Shown: one piece after another, positions 42,239-53,491 of the stretch
Numbering within the stretch: the first letter of the stretch is position 1
Layout: every line of letters begins with the position of its first letter
NCBI GenBank assembly: GCA_022606135.1
Contig: JABYQN010000004.1
Span: forward strand, 1,984,001-2,048,000
Origin: Fomes fomentarius
Lineage: Eukaryota > Basidiomycota > Agaricomycetes > Polyporales > Polyporaceae
Direction: 5' to 3'
Length of the DNA: 64,000 bases
Notes under the pieces: generated by a model
Seen by the model: the letters and a program-made list of their open reading frames with translations, nothing else
Told to the model about the DNA's origin: nothing
Databases searched by the model: none
Position numbers and translations under genes: made by a program

Positions 42239-43803
42239 GATCTTGTGCAGATTGCGGTGTACTTACCTATAAGGAGAATGATATCAAGAGAACGAGGGGA
42301 TTGAAAACCAGAGGCTCTTGTTGCTGGGTAGCACAGTGGAATTGAGCATACTTTTGACCGTACGTACACTGGATTTGTGAACAAAGAGCCGATTCTAGGC
42401 TACAAAGCACCTAGGTGGAAAGTGGAAGGTCTATACTGCGCGCAGGATTGTCAGTGAAGGTATGCCTGGTAGTGGCATGTAAACATTTGTTATCGAGGAT
42501 AGACTGAGTCACGCATCCACCAAATTTTTCTCGTCTTAATGCACCAGAGTCGACACCGAAGCGGATCCGTGCTCGGTGCACATCCGTGCTTGCGGCGAAA
42601 GTGCTATCTAAATTTGAACTGGCCTTGCCCTGGGTTTTCTCTACTTTATTTCCTGCAGGATCTGCCTCCGATCACGGATAAGCGATGGCAGGCTCCGTTG
42701 AACGTTTCGGTACGACAGACAAGACTGATGGGTCTCCACTGGCAAAGGCAGTCACGCCAGAGTGTCGAAAGTCTACAGACGCTCCCTCTCATCAGTGCGC
42801 GGCTAGTACAGAATTTATTGGCATGCAGTTACCAGGCCTACGATGGATGGTCTTCTCCGTCTTGGACTCAAGAGGCCTTCAGGGAGTTGCGTTGTGAGGG
42901 AGACTTCCATCACTGTCTCGCCATAACAAGCCTTGGGGTTAGCGCCCATGATGGCCGTCATGCGAAGTGCGCAGAGGTTGAACCGTTGTTTCTGTCCGTG
43001 CGCCTCATCTCTGGCGAAACCTAGTGACTTCATTCGCCGGGCACCTCAAACCCATCAACGAGGTAACTCATGCTGTTGTGGAGACAGCAATTAATTTGGA
43101 GTCTGAGACACCCAATGTTACTCCGGAGATCCGATCCCATTCTACCGCACTGCCTTCGAAAGTCGCTGAAATTGCTGTCGCTTGTCTGCCACAACTTACG
43201 GCATGACTTTTATCACCAGGTACGCCACTGTCCAGATCCATAGGCGTACCAGACCACTAAACCCCCATTGCTCGTCCAGATTTGCCTAGTGTGTGAGCTA
43301 CGGCCCTCAGTAAGGTTCAGTGTCACCGGGAGCGCCACCGCAGTGCCATAACGGTGGATGCACCTGCACCCAGCTTCTAGCTCGGAGAAACGCTCGACTG
43401 CGGATGTCGATAGTCGACGGTTGTAGATTCGTACATATCTACGACCGTTCCCACCGTGATCCTTCCGCAGGCGCGCGCCTACAAGACTCCACGGGCAAGT
43501 TCAAGTACATCCTGAGTACATCCTTCATGACGATTTCCGGCAGAAGCAACGGGGCTGGGTTCGAAGCCACCTCAGACCAAACATTGCATTCTACAAGCCC
43601 CCTTCCATCATTCCTGTCGATGTCGCCCGGAGCGTCACACCATCTGCAGCTGAAGATCTGGCCTGACGTATCAGCCATCCCCTACCGTTGATTAAGTCCA
43701 TGTACGGACCAATGCCTTCACCCGTCCGACCGGGGATGTCACAGTTCCCGTTCGGCTCCCGCGCCCGGATCCAGCCGCTTGGGATGGCAGTGTCGCAGTT
43801 CAG
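42239..43803. other. Intergenic with unrecognised coding-like fragments
   Basis: 1.5 kb between the F-box pseudogene and the first ALDH gene. A plus-strand fragment around 43468-43662 reads HPEYILHDDFRQKQRGWVRS and FYKPPSIIPVDVARSVTPSA with an amino-acid make-up like real protein, but it has no start and a stop soon follows. Nothing else is supported. Confidence 0.4.
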
Positions 43804-43840
43804 TATATATACACCTTGCCTTGTTTGCGATCCAGTCCCC
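43804..43840 (+). promoter_or_regulatory. ALDH copy 1 core promoter (shared with copy 2)
   Basis: TATATATACAC at 43804-43814, then TTTGCGATCCAGTCCCC at 43824-43840, 140 bases before the ATG at 43944. The second ALDH gene has the same element pair at the same distance, so the arrangement is probably functional. Confidence 0.6.
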
Positions 43841-43943
43841 ACTCAATACGCCCATTCAGGACTGCACCTCTAGCAACACACCAGTGCGACACACTCCCAT
43901 CAATACGCTCGCATTTACGCGGTATCTATAGCTACACCCCGAA

Positions 43944-46208
43944 ATGGTCAAATTATCGTACACGGAGGGCTTGTGAGTACTTGTTCTATGCTTCCATTTG
44001 TCCATCTCGATTGACCTGTGATACTTTCCCTCCTTTGCTCTTGTGCTGCGGGCCTCTAGTGCAAATATCATCGACGGAAAGAAGGTCTTTTCTCCCACGA
44101 CTCAGCCCGTGGTGAACCCAGCGACAGAAGAAGTCATCACCCATGTCCCACAGGCCACACGCGAGCAGCTCGATGAGGCCGTTTCAGCTGCCGAGCGCGC
44201 TTTTCCTGTTTGGAGCGCGAAGTCCTGGGAGGAGCGGCAGCAGGTTCTCAGGCGTATCTCAGACCTATTGGAGGAACACGCTAGCCACTTCGTCTCCCTA
44301 ATCGTCCAGGAGGTCGGGAAGGACCAGTTTAGCGCGTGAGTGTGCACTCTCCCATGCTGCCATGTATAGTTTAGTAGGGTGCGTGTTGGTGTTTTCTGAC
44401 CATTTGTGTTTCAGGGGGTTCGAGTTGAGCCTCGGACCGCGCTACCTTCGCCCATTTGCAACGCAGCAGTTAGACGACGAAATCGTCTACGAAGATCAGC
44501 ACAGGATCGCGAAGAACGTTTTCCGGCCATACGGCGTGGTAAGTCGACTTTCGCCGTTCTTAGCAAGACGGCAATTCCTCAACGACGACGCTGACACTTT
44601 GACGTTCTCAGGTTGCCGGAATCATCCCTTTCAAGTATGCTTGTCCTTATCCGGGTATAGCAACGACTGACTGACATTCACTCCCCAGCGGCCCGCTCGT
44701 CATGACCATTATCAAAGCCTCGCAAGCCATTCTAGCCGGAAACTGTATCATTGTCAAGTCCCCGCCAACCGCCCCATGCACTATCGCACGCTTCATCGAA
44801 GCCTGCCAAGCATTCGTACCCCCCGGTGTTTTGTCCGTCCTCCACGGCGGAAATGATGTGTACGTTCAGACACCTTCGCATTGGCAATGCACCTCGCGTC
44901 TCCATGGAATGTCTACTGATGCTGACGTGCTATTCTTGCTCTAGTGGGGAGTGGATTGTCAAGCACCCGGGTATCTCGCATATCTCGATGACAGGGTCGA
45001 CGACTGCGGGCAAGGCCGTGATGCGCAGTGCGGCAGACGATCTCAAGAGCGTCACACTCGAGCTCGGGGGGAACGATCCCTGCATTGTGCTTGACGACGT
45101 CGACCCCAAGGAGATGGCGAAGTGCGTACGCGTTCTCATCACGTCATTTCTCCCTTTGTATCGGACCATTTGGAGAGTTGGGGCCGGAGCCTGTGGAGAA
45201 GCTCATGCTGACACAACACGCCGTTCATCCACAGGCGTATTTTGCTCGGGTCGACCGCAACGGCAGGCCAGATGTGCATCCAGATGAAGCGGATATACAT
45301 CCACGCGAATGTCTACGATGAGATCCGAGACGAGCTGGTGGAACTTGCGAAGGAGATCAAGGTTGGGAACCCGGTCGATCCAGAGGTGAATATCGGTCCG
45401 GTGGCAAACAAGGCGCAGGCGGAGCGTCTTCGGTGCGTCATATGAGGCTGCATTTACGCGACGCCGGAGCTCAGTGAACGTTACAGGGTGCTTCTCGAAG
45501 ACAGTAGGAAGAATGGGCACAGAATTATCTACCAGAGTGAGACACCAGATAGGGGGTATTTCGTCCCGGTGACGATCATCGACAACCCTCCTGACGACTC
45601 TAGGATCGTTCGCGAAGAGCGTAAGTCTTTCTGATTGTGTTAGTTCTACGTGCTCGCGTACCTACGGCTGCTGGTCGCAGAATTTGGGCCCATCGTTCCT
45701 CTGCTGAAATGGAGCGACGACGACGAAGTTATCAAACGTGCGAGTATGTGTATCATGTTGTTCTCTTTGGCGAATGATTACTGATGAGACAATAGACGAT
45801 ACGGAGTTCGGCCTCGGGTCATCAATCTGGGGCCACGATATGAAGCGCATGCAGTACATAGCAGATAGGTTGTATAATGGGATGGGTGAGTGTTCGTGCC
45901 ATTGAACTTGACCTGTACTTACAAAACCTCCTTCCCTTCCTCTTTGACAGTCTGGATGAACGAATGGGCAGTAGTAGGCGGAGAGTTTGTGAGTATCTCA
46001 CCGTTAGACATTCGTCCGAACAATCGGTTAACTTCTCATCTATGCACAGCCAATGGGTGGCACCAAAGTAAGTCGAGTGCGTTCCTTCTCGTCCCAACAT
46101 TCATCACTAATGCACGTGTAGCATTCTGGTCTTGGTGTGGAGAGTTCCAAGCATGGGTTGGCTGCATGGACCTATATCCAGTCTGTTGTATGGAACAAGG
46201 CATTCTGA
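43944..46208 (+). CDS. Aldehyde dehydrogenase, copy 1
   Basis: ATG 43944; a mini-exon encodes MVKLSYTEG, then ANIIDGKKVFSPTTQPVVNP after an intron. Stop 46206-46208 after SVVWNKAF. About eleven introns and 475-480 residues, the standard length. Motifs: VNPATEEVI; AERAFPVWSAKSWEERQQVL; YGVVAGIIPFN; catalytic Asn/Lys region AGNCIIVKSPPTAPC; NAD-binding ISMTGSTTAGKAVM; general base Glu in VTLELGGNDPCIVL; nucleophile Cys in TATAGQMCIQMKRIYIH; REEQFGPIVPLLKW; FGLGSSIWG; and HSGLGVESSKHGLAAWTYIQ. It oxidises aldehydes to acids with NAD(P)+. GQxCxxxKR is seen in enzymes acting on aromatic or semialdehyde substrates rather than in the classical GQxCxA group. A close paralogue lies inverted at 53492-55816 with matching intron positions. 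Confidence 0.9.
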
Positions 46209-47749
46209 GCCTCAATCTATATTTGTATCCCTGGTACCCACAGAGCAAACAACCGCAGTTCAATGGGCCGACAGCGCCGATGATGCTCGGAATCGGGTAC
46301 CACTATTAGCAAATATGTCAAGGTTAAACCACTGTTCGGTATATTCTCGCTCTAAGACGATATTTCTTCGCATGGTGAATACTCCTCACCGCACTTGCGT
46401 GGGCAGCGGAACAGCTGATCATCCCTACAGTGACGTTATCTCCCTGCGATGTGCCTATTCACGTTGATACGAACCTCCCTACCAACCAATAGGGCGGATG
46501 AGCAGCTATGCAACTATCGCTCAAATTCTGCATTGTCCTGCAACTGTATGGGATCATTACCGCGTAACGCCTGAGAGCAGATCCGAGCACCGGCCTCTCA
46601 GACAAGGTCGGTGGAGCCGATAGCTTCTTTTCTCATAGAGAGCTGCATCACCAGCTCTAGCTCGCTCTGACCAGCCCAAGCACCAAAGAGACAACGCCTC
46701 GGCTGCTTATCTCTCTCGCGCTTGCAACTACTGGGGCAATACATTATACCGTAATTATCTCCTGCCAACTGCCGACAACCCGACGCTCGGGATGAATCCG
46801 GTTGACTCGGACCTGTGGTCGTATTGAGGCGTCTGGGTCATTATGAAACATGGGGACGGACGTTGTCCCGCGAAGGGGACTAGGAGAGTACCTTATATTG
46901 AGACTATCCAAGAGCAACAGGGGGTATGCCAACATAAGAAGATTGGCTGTCGTCTACCTATTAGCTCTGGTCATCGTTCAGAGGACATGCAATACCAAAA
47001 AGGTATCTCAAGCGCCGGTGAATCTGCCGGCCCGTCCTCGCCATGCTCAGTTCCCCATGTTCGGTCACTTCTGTAGGCAATTGCAGCGCTCTTATGGTTA
47101 CACCGACTAGCTGCAAGCTTGCGTCACGCTTGATTGAGTGCTTATAGCTTCTAAGTCCTTCAAGTCAATGATCACGCTGAAGCTTCGCCGATGGAACTGG
47201 CAACCTAGAAGAACGGCTAATGAGATATAAACGAACAACGAGGCAAAAGCGATGCAAGGACGTACCACGCTAGTGAATCTACAGCACACGACCGACGGCG
47301 GAGCATTGGGTCTTCTGGGAAGGCGGAGCAGACTGGGTGACCGCCTCCCGCTGGACACAACAACGAGTACCTGCAGTGAATCTGGTCAGCGTCGGTGGTG
47401 AGATACCAAAAGAGGAAGTACTCATCTGAGATGACGGGGGAGGATGCCGAGACACCCTCCCCCTCCACCTCCCCCCTCCGGCACCCCACGCCAGCCTCTC
47501 GCACACCACACCGCACCACACGAGCATCCCGCACACCGCACCGGAAAAGAACCGAACACCGACCGAGACAAGAGAGACGAAACCGAGTCCGAAAGCAAGG
47601 ACAATGTCCAATGTCCGACGCAAATCCAAATGTCCAAAGGGAGTCGAAAAGTCCGAGTCCGAGTCCGAGTCCAAATCCAAGTCCAAGGGTCCGAAAATCG
47701 AATTCCAACGTCCAAACGACGAGTAGAAGAAAGGAAAGAAAGTTCACAT
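46209..47749. other. Intergenic between ALDH copy 1 and the duplicated block
   Basis: No recognisable gene. It includes 3' sequence of the ALDH gene and a GTCCGA-type microsatellite at 47651. A minus-strand frame around 47300-47420 (DEYFLFWYLTTDADQIHCR) might be another exon of the neighbouring gene but cannot be confirmed. Confidence 0.4.
47651..47685. repeat. Hexanucleotide microsatellite (GTCCGA/GTCCAA)n
   Basis: GTCCGAGTCCGAGTCCGAGT followed by degenerate units CCAAATCCAAGTCCAAG, set in a wider stretch rich in GTCC and TCCAA (47600-47715). Confidence 0.75.
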
Positions 47750-48750
47750 ATACTCACCCACACGAACGACAAGCCTTGGGCAGAAGAGGCAGCCACGCTC
47801 AACTACTTACGACCCGCCACCCGCGATAGCTGGAACCTGCCAACTAGAAAGGATGTCAACTGCAAAAGAACGGAACGAAGGAAAGCATCAACGAGTCTAA
47901 GCAGCCCTAGGCGGCGGAACCGGACCCGCCGGAGAGAACAGAATCAGGAACACGATAGCCAAAATCGTCAGCGCACGAAGGAACACGTAGATCAAGTTCC
48001 ACATCAAACCAGGTGCAAGCACGAACCCCGTGGCGACGACTGCCACCAACTCACAGAACGGCACAACCGGCTCGTCCAAGTCGCGGCTGCGATCCTCAAT
48101 CCTTCGCTCAGGGCACTCGACAGGCACAAGAATGAACTCGTCCGGACCGTCGCCAGGGATCTTCGTCCATGCCGGGTGCAGGCGGCTGCCGCGAAACCAC
48201 TTGCGCTCGTTGATCTTGCGTCGACGACAGATGCCTCCGGGCGGTTGCAGGAATGTGTCGGCAGGAAGCAGAGATGCGTTCGAAGGAAACTCAGCTGGGC
48301 CGGCAAGGAGGTCGGACAGGCAGGTGAACGCAGGCGATGCCGGCAAGAGGGGCGAGCCGAGAGCCAGGGCGGGAGTGAAAGGACTCGGAGCCAGGGCGGG
48401 AGAGAGAGGCATGTCGCCAGCGACGTGGAGGACGATGTTGCAGACAGCGGTAGACATGTCGAGAGTACAGATGATGCTGGTCAGTGCAGATGGTGGGGGT
48501 TACAGGTCAAGGTGCGTTAGGGGGGCTGGCAGGGGGTTGGATCCTTATGAGTGGGCGGGGATGTCACCGGGTTTGCGTTAGAACTAGCCTATTCCTGAAT
48601 TTCCGGACGTCGGACAGACCCAGGGATCGACCTGAGGCTGACATACAAGTACTGGCCTCCTGAGCATCAAGAAATAGCTTCTCGCAACACGGAAGCGGAA
48701 ACGGCGGAGGCAGAAACGAGGGGCATATGTGATTAGTACTGTATAACCAT
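47750..48750. repeat. Duplicated block, copy B (partner at 6345-7235)
   Basis: Direct copy of the block 41 kb to the left, including the minus-strand gene and about 290 bases upstream of its ATG. Similarity starts near the splice-like sequence ACACGAACGACAAGCC and fades after GTGATTAGTACTGTATAA. It contains the longer, probably original, internal segment. Confidence 0.85.
47897..48457 (-). CDS. Unknown protein with C-terminal membrane segment (intact copy of duplicated gene)
   Basis: ATG at 48457 gives an uninterrupted 186-residue frame starting MSTAVCNIVLHVAGDMPLSP and ending FSPAGPVPPPRAA. The N-terminal two thirds are conserved with the truncated copy at 6546-6944: AEFPSNASLLPADTFLQ, SRLHPAWTKIPGDGPDEFIL, CPERRIEDRSRD. 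The C-terminal part, absent there, contains two hydrophobic runs (CELVAVVATGFVLAPGLMWN and YVFLRALTILAIVFLILF) that could be membrane helices. Synonymous-looking differences between the copies within the shared part suggest coding constraint. I do not recognise a family, and additional exons downstream (towards 47750) are possible. It sits between the two ALDH paralogues. Confidence 0.5.
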   Translation of the reverse strand: MSTAVCNIVLHVAGDMPLSPALAPSPFTPALALGSPLLPASPAFTCLSDLLAGPAEFPSNASLLPADTFLQPPGGICRRRKINERKWFRGSRLHPAWTKIPGDGPDEFILVPVECPERRIEDRSRDLDEPVVPFCELVAVVATGFVLAPGLMWNLIYVFLRALTILAIVFLILFSPAGPVPPPRAA

Positions 48751-49636
48751 TAACTGTGGAATGACAAGTGTGAACAAAGAATGCGACCACAACGCCGGTG
48801 GTCTTTCCCATTGAGTCGCCTGTGTAGGAGCTTCTTCTGTGTATTTGCATTCCGTGAGGGTCGGAAGACATGCTGCCAGGCTGCGTATAGATGACTCACC
48901 AAGACATTGACGGTCTTCGGAAAACACGCCAGATGGACCAATATTCCGAGTGCATTTGGGCAACTTCTCTTTGGGTTCTGTTCTTCCATTCTTTCCAGAT
49001 GCCATGGCATAGGACGTCCTACAGTGGCATCATCGTCAACTTTGATGCTGCTCACGCCAGTGCGAGGATAATAGTCATGTTGATGTCTGGGCAAACTGCG
49101 AGCAGGCGACGTGCATAGCGCTCGTTGCAGATCAATAGACGCCGTGGCTAAATTGGGAGTTAAATTATGTAAGCTCAAGTGATGGAGTAGACGCTGTCTT
49201 GAAAGGAAGGTTCTACGGAGAGTCTAGAGGTCAGTATGGCTAACTCGACGAGCATGCACGCTGCCTCACGGCTCAAATTTGTCATTCCGGCAAAGGTGTC
49301 TGTATCATTCTATCTGCGTCTGTTCCCTTCGTATCTTACGATGATCCTTGCGCCAACACGTCAAGAGGCTGTGAAACAGTGGCATTTATTTCATATCCGA
49401 GAGGCAGATGTGAGACTCAGACTACTGCCGCGGATGGAGCGAAACACGTCTATTTTGTGGTACGACTGACTCGTCGAGCAGACAGCTTACAGGGCTCGTT
49501 CCGATCGGACGATCCTGCAGGACGTATATATCACGGTTGAGGTTGAGTAGCGGCATGATCATCCTCCGGAACATCCTACCTCAGGTTCCTTGCGACTACC
49601 CACCTCAGCCTGACCCGCCAAAGACAGATACACAGG
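48751..49636. other. Intergenic, upstream of the Dabb gene
   Basis: About 890 bases with no recognised gene; short frames on both strands look random. Confidence 0.45.
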
Positions 49637-50213
49637 ATGCCCAAAGTGACGAGGTTCGCGGCGATGAAGTACGTCGCGGGGACGACGGACGAGCAGAAGC
49701 GCAGGATCCTCGACGAGCTGCGCGCGCTGTACGACAACGAGTACGTCGTGCCGGGCAGCGACTTCAAAGGTCTGTCACACCTTTTCTTCTAGCGCGACAC
49801 TTGAGCGCTTGAGAGCTTGAAGTACGAGATTGAGATCGCTGACTGGCGCGTCGGCATGGCGGACAGGCGGGCGGAACAACAACCCAGAGGGGTTCGACAA
49901 GGGGTTCGACATCGTGTTCACGACGCAGTTCAAGGTGCGCGGGACATGCATGGATCCGTCCGCACTCATGATGGATTGAGAGGAAGTGACTGATGCGTTG
50001 GGTACGGTTCGTTCTTCAGTCGCAGGAGGCGCGAGACCAATTCACTGCGGATGCTAGGAACGTCAGCTTCAAGGTGAGCTAGAGGGCCAATCGATTCAAT
50101 CCAGTCTGAGTTGCGCGCGCGGCTTACGCTCACCCGGGGCGCAGGAGAAGAACATCGGGCTCATCGCAGACGTGGTCGTGTACGACTTCGAAGACGGCGT
50201 CTGGGGGTACTAG
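49637..50213 (+). CDS. Dabb (stress-responsive A/B barrel) domain protein
   Basis: ATG 49637 (MPKVTRFAAMKYVAG), stop TAG 50211-50213. Four exons join in frame: EYVVPGSDFKG to GRNNPEGFDKGFDIVFTTQF, then SQEARDQFTADARNVSFK, then EKNIGLIADVVVYDFEDGVW. The product is about 105 residues, exactly one domain. The beta-alpha-beta pattern with GFDIVFTTQFKSQEARDQF fits the dimeric alpha-beta barrel (Dabb) superfamily. These small cytosolic proteins include stress-induced proteins and polyketide cyclases acting without cofactors. Its place between ALDH genes and an MFS exporter suggests a role on a small aromatic or ketide metabolite, but that is inference. No signal peptide. Confidence 0.75.
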
Positions 50214-50472
50214 GCATGTGATGTGCGTCCTGCACGACAATACAAGTATGATGCAGACTGGCAGAAGGCTACACACACCTGTACACTTCACACGCTAATG
50301 GTAGCCTGAAACAAATCTGCAGAACCAACTGCTATTACAACGAATAACCTGGGTCGTAACAATATGTGTATAATCTACGATAGTATGGATGTGGGATGAT
50401 CCTGAGTGCGTCGTACGTAAGCACGTATCAATGATCGACAGCGATGAACATTATGAAGTCCGAGATCAGGAC

Positions 50473-52801
50473 TTAGTGTCTGGAGGCTTGCTGAGACTGA
50501 GGCTGGGATAGCGACTGTGACTGGGGGATTGAGCGTTTTGCGTATTTGCTCGCGTTGCGTATTCGCTCGCCGTACTTCCACAGGAGGAATGGTCTGGCAG
50601 ATTTCGAGTTAGTACGGATGGCCGATAAGATGAAGGGGGACAGAACGTACGAAGGAACGCCGACGACGATCGCGAAGCAAGCGAGGATGGTGTCGCCCTT
50701 GCCGTACCCGAGTGCGTTGTACATGGCGGGCGCGAACAGCGGGAAGCCAAAGCCTGCACATGACCGCAGGAACGTCACCGCAGCAAGAGCTGGAAGGATG
50801 GCGTGTCAGGAACCATGGCAGATGCGGCATTAGGAGAGGCTCCGGACAACTCACCAGAAGCAGCGTGCAGAGTGAAAGCGTCGATGACGTAGGTCTGGAT
50901 CGACTGGAAATTCAAGATTGTGCCCGCACCGACGAGTGCAATGCCGATGTCAGGTGCGATCCAGTGGACGTCCGCGCGTGCAGTCCAGCCGGAGATCAAC
51001 AGTCCTACGGGGAGAAGGACCGCTCCAGGAACCATCGACGCTACAGAGTTGTAGTCAGAAAGACTAGAAGGAGGGCGATACATATGTAAGACTGGACGCA
51101 CGCAAGCGGAACTCAGGTCTGCCGATACCACCATTCTTCGCGGAGAAGTACTTGTAGATCTTGTCGAGCATCCGCGCATTGATCTGAGACGCGCCAGTCA
51201 GACCGATACCGAGCGCTAGGTAGTGCAAGCCGGCAATGCCGGTTGGCTGGTGATATATGCCTTCGAATATCGACGGGATAGTCGTGAGGAACACTGTCAA
51301 CATATTTGTCAGCGGGAGAGTTGAACATGGATGCGGAGGAGCGCTTACAGTAGAGAGTTCCATAGATGAACGCCATGTACACGCCGAGGAGCTGGACAAT
51401 CGGTTCGCGCGCAAACAGCGCAAACGGACGAACGAGGGCCTTGACTACGATGTGCTTCCAGCTGAAGGCGAAGGGTGGTATGATGAGCCAAGCATTCATA
51501 ATAAACGATGGATATTTACTGTCTGTCATCGCCATCAAAGACAGTGCGTATCTCGCGGACGGGACCCTTCTCGACGTCCATGTCCTTCCGCATGCGAATG
51601 GCCTTCCGTTCAAGCAAAATAGGAGGGAAAGCTACGGGCACTCAGTGGTAAGTAGAGGTCGGTGGGGATATAGAGATAGATTGGCTACGTACTTTCTTTG
51701 AGGAGGAAAACACCAAAGCACTGAATGATTGCATCAACGATGGATGTCGAGTGAAACACCCAACGCCATGTAGATCTTTGTCCTATCCATGCTCCGCAAG
51801 TCGGTCCAATCACAGGGCCAAGCAGAGGGGCTAGTGAGAAGATGGCGATGGCATGCCCTCGCTCCTCTGGTCGGAACAAGTCGCCCAACACACCACCACC
51901 TATCTGTAATTTTCGCAATCAGCACGTCGGCCCTTGAGCAGAAGCCCCATGGTGAGTGGAAGGACCACGGGGAAGCAAGGGCGACACCCACTGATAATGG
52001 TGCACTACCACCAAGGCCAGCCAGGAAGCGGAAAGCAAGAAGCTGACCCTCATTCTGTGCGAAACCACAGCCTATGTTCCATACTGTGAAGAGTGGCATG
52101 CATACTAAGACAGTGGCTTGTGAGTGAACGAATGTCGACGTACCTAAGTACCACATGTTTGCTAGTTGTAGCACTCTTGAGCGACCATATAGCTCGCTTA
52201 GAGGGCCGAGTATCAAGGGTCCAACAGCTGAACATGTGTGGAGCGATGAGGACCTGAGCGGTAGACTGTATGCATGCATACTATTACTCGCCGTATGCGG
52301 CCACAAAGATGGACGTGAGCATCGCAATGATGCTCTCATTTGTGATCCCAAACTCGGATGCGATCTGTCCAGTCGCGGGGGCCATCATCGAAGACGAGAC
52401 GGGAGAGATGAAGGTGAAAGCGGACACGATCACTGTTGCGGCCCATTTCTTCTTCTTACTCCAGCTAAGTACAGTGTTTGGGAAGAAGCGCGCGGTGGGC
52501 GCCCACAAACCAATCAGCTTCGTTGGTATTGCGCAATACAGTGCCGTCCGGGCACTTACTTTTTTGGGTTCTGGGGATCGTCAGGGCCATCCCAGTCTAC
52601 AACGAGGACGCGGCCGTCCTCATGAGTGCTAGAATCGCGGTCGTCTTGCGCGTCTTCTGCGCATTTCTCCTCTCGCGCCTTCTTGACATCACCCGAGTCC
52701 ATGACGGAGATATTGACGGGGCTGGAGATGCCTGGTTCGTCGTGCACGGTAGGTGTTGCAGAGGGGACGGCGGACGTTGGGAGTTTGTTCGAGTCGGTCA
52801 T
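50473..52801 (-). CDS. MFS exporter, DHA1 (multidrug / polyamine) type
   Basis: Chosen start ATG at 52801 (MTDSNKLPTSAVPSATP); stop at 50473-50475. About eight introns and roughly 590-610 residues with a long acidic N-terminal cytosolic region ([22 protein letters not shown]), the DHA1 hallmark. Twelve helices are traceable: VIVSAFTFISPVSSSMMAPA; VGPLILGPLSELYGRSRVLQ (motif A); VWNIGCGFAQNEGQLLAFRF; LAGLGGSAPLSIGGGVLGDL; FSLAPLLGPVIGPTCGAWIG (motif C); WRWVFHSTSIVDAIIQC; REPIVQLLGVYMAFIYGTLY; GLHYLALGIGLTGASQINAR; PGAVLLPVGLLISGWTA; GIALVGAGTILNFQSIQTYV; and FLRSCAGFGFPLFAPAMYNA. It is a plasma-membrane proton antiporter exporting drugs, toxic metabolites or polyamines. Unlike the remnant at 7380-7520 it looks intact and belongs to a different MFS subgroup. 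Confidence 0.88.
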
Positions 52802-53491
52802 GAATGGGGTCGTGAACGATGTGGGGGCAAGCCGCAAAGCATGGGGTATATGAGGCCGGCAGTACTGCCGACGCAAACGGCGCCATGGGAAGAAAGAGAG
52901 TACTAGTCATCAGCGATATGTGCTCCCTCCTTGCCGTCCTCTCCGAGACCCACTCCCACAGCCGATTAATGCCGAAAGCCCGAGAGTCCAATATTGGCCG
53001 CGCTCCTTCTTGATAAGGAAGGGCGCTCGCACCGGCAGGCGGCCCGGAGTCCCTAGTCGTTCACAATCCCAGAAAACCCCGTACCACGAGTTTGACACAA
53101 CGGGCAATAGCAGATGTTCCACCCCTGTAATAGCCTTGTAAAATGACCATGTCATTGCGGACCTGTCTACAAGACCACTTCAGGAGACCCATCTTATAGT
53201 GCCCCTTTTAGCTGTTCTTACCGAGGACTAATATTATGTAATGCCTTTTCCGGACCTGAGCCAGGACCGTGACATGAGGCTCATTGCTATGATTGGTTCC
53301 AGGGTGCGACTACAGGGCCTTGCCCGTCGTGTGAGGTCGGTTTAAAACCTGTACGATCACAAATTCAGAGATAAAGAGATTGCAAAAACCATCTCTCGCC
53401 AATGACTACACATGCGCAGTCACGGTGATAAGCCACTATCCAATGTGATCACTGATATGACTAAACCACAAGCCCTCGAATTTCCAGACTC
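52802..53491. other. Promoter side of the MFS gene and 3' side of ALDH copy 2
   Basis: About 690 bases with no coding signal that I can support. Confidence 0.5.

Noticed and set aside
46640..46665. Inverted repeat AGAGCTG...CAGCTCT
   Set aside because: Short stem in unremarkable intergenic DNA; expected by chance and not placed like a terminator.
48750..49178. 142-codon minus-strand open frame
   Set aside because: Composition looks random, no motif, no splice support; it overlaps the end of the duplicated block.
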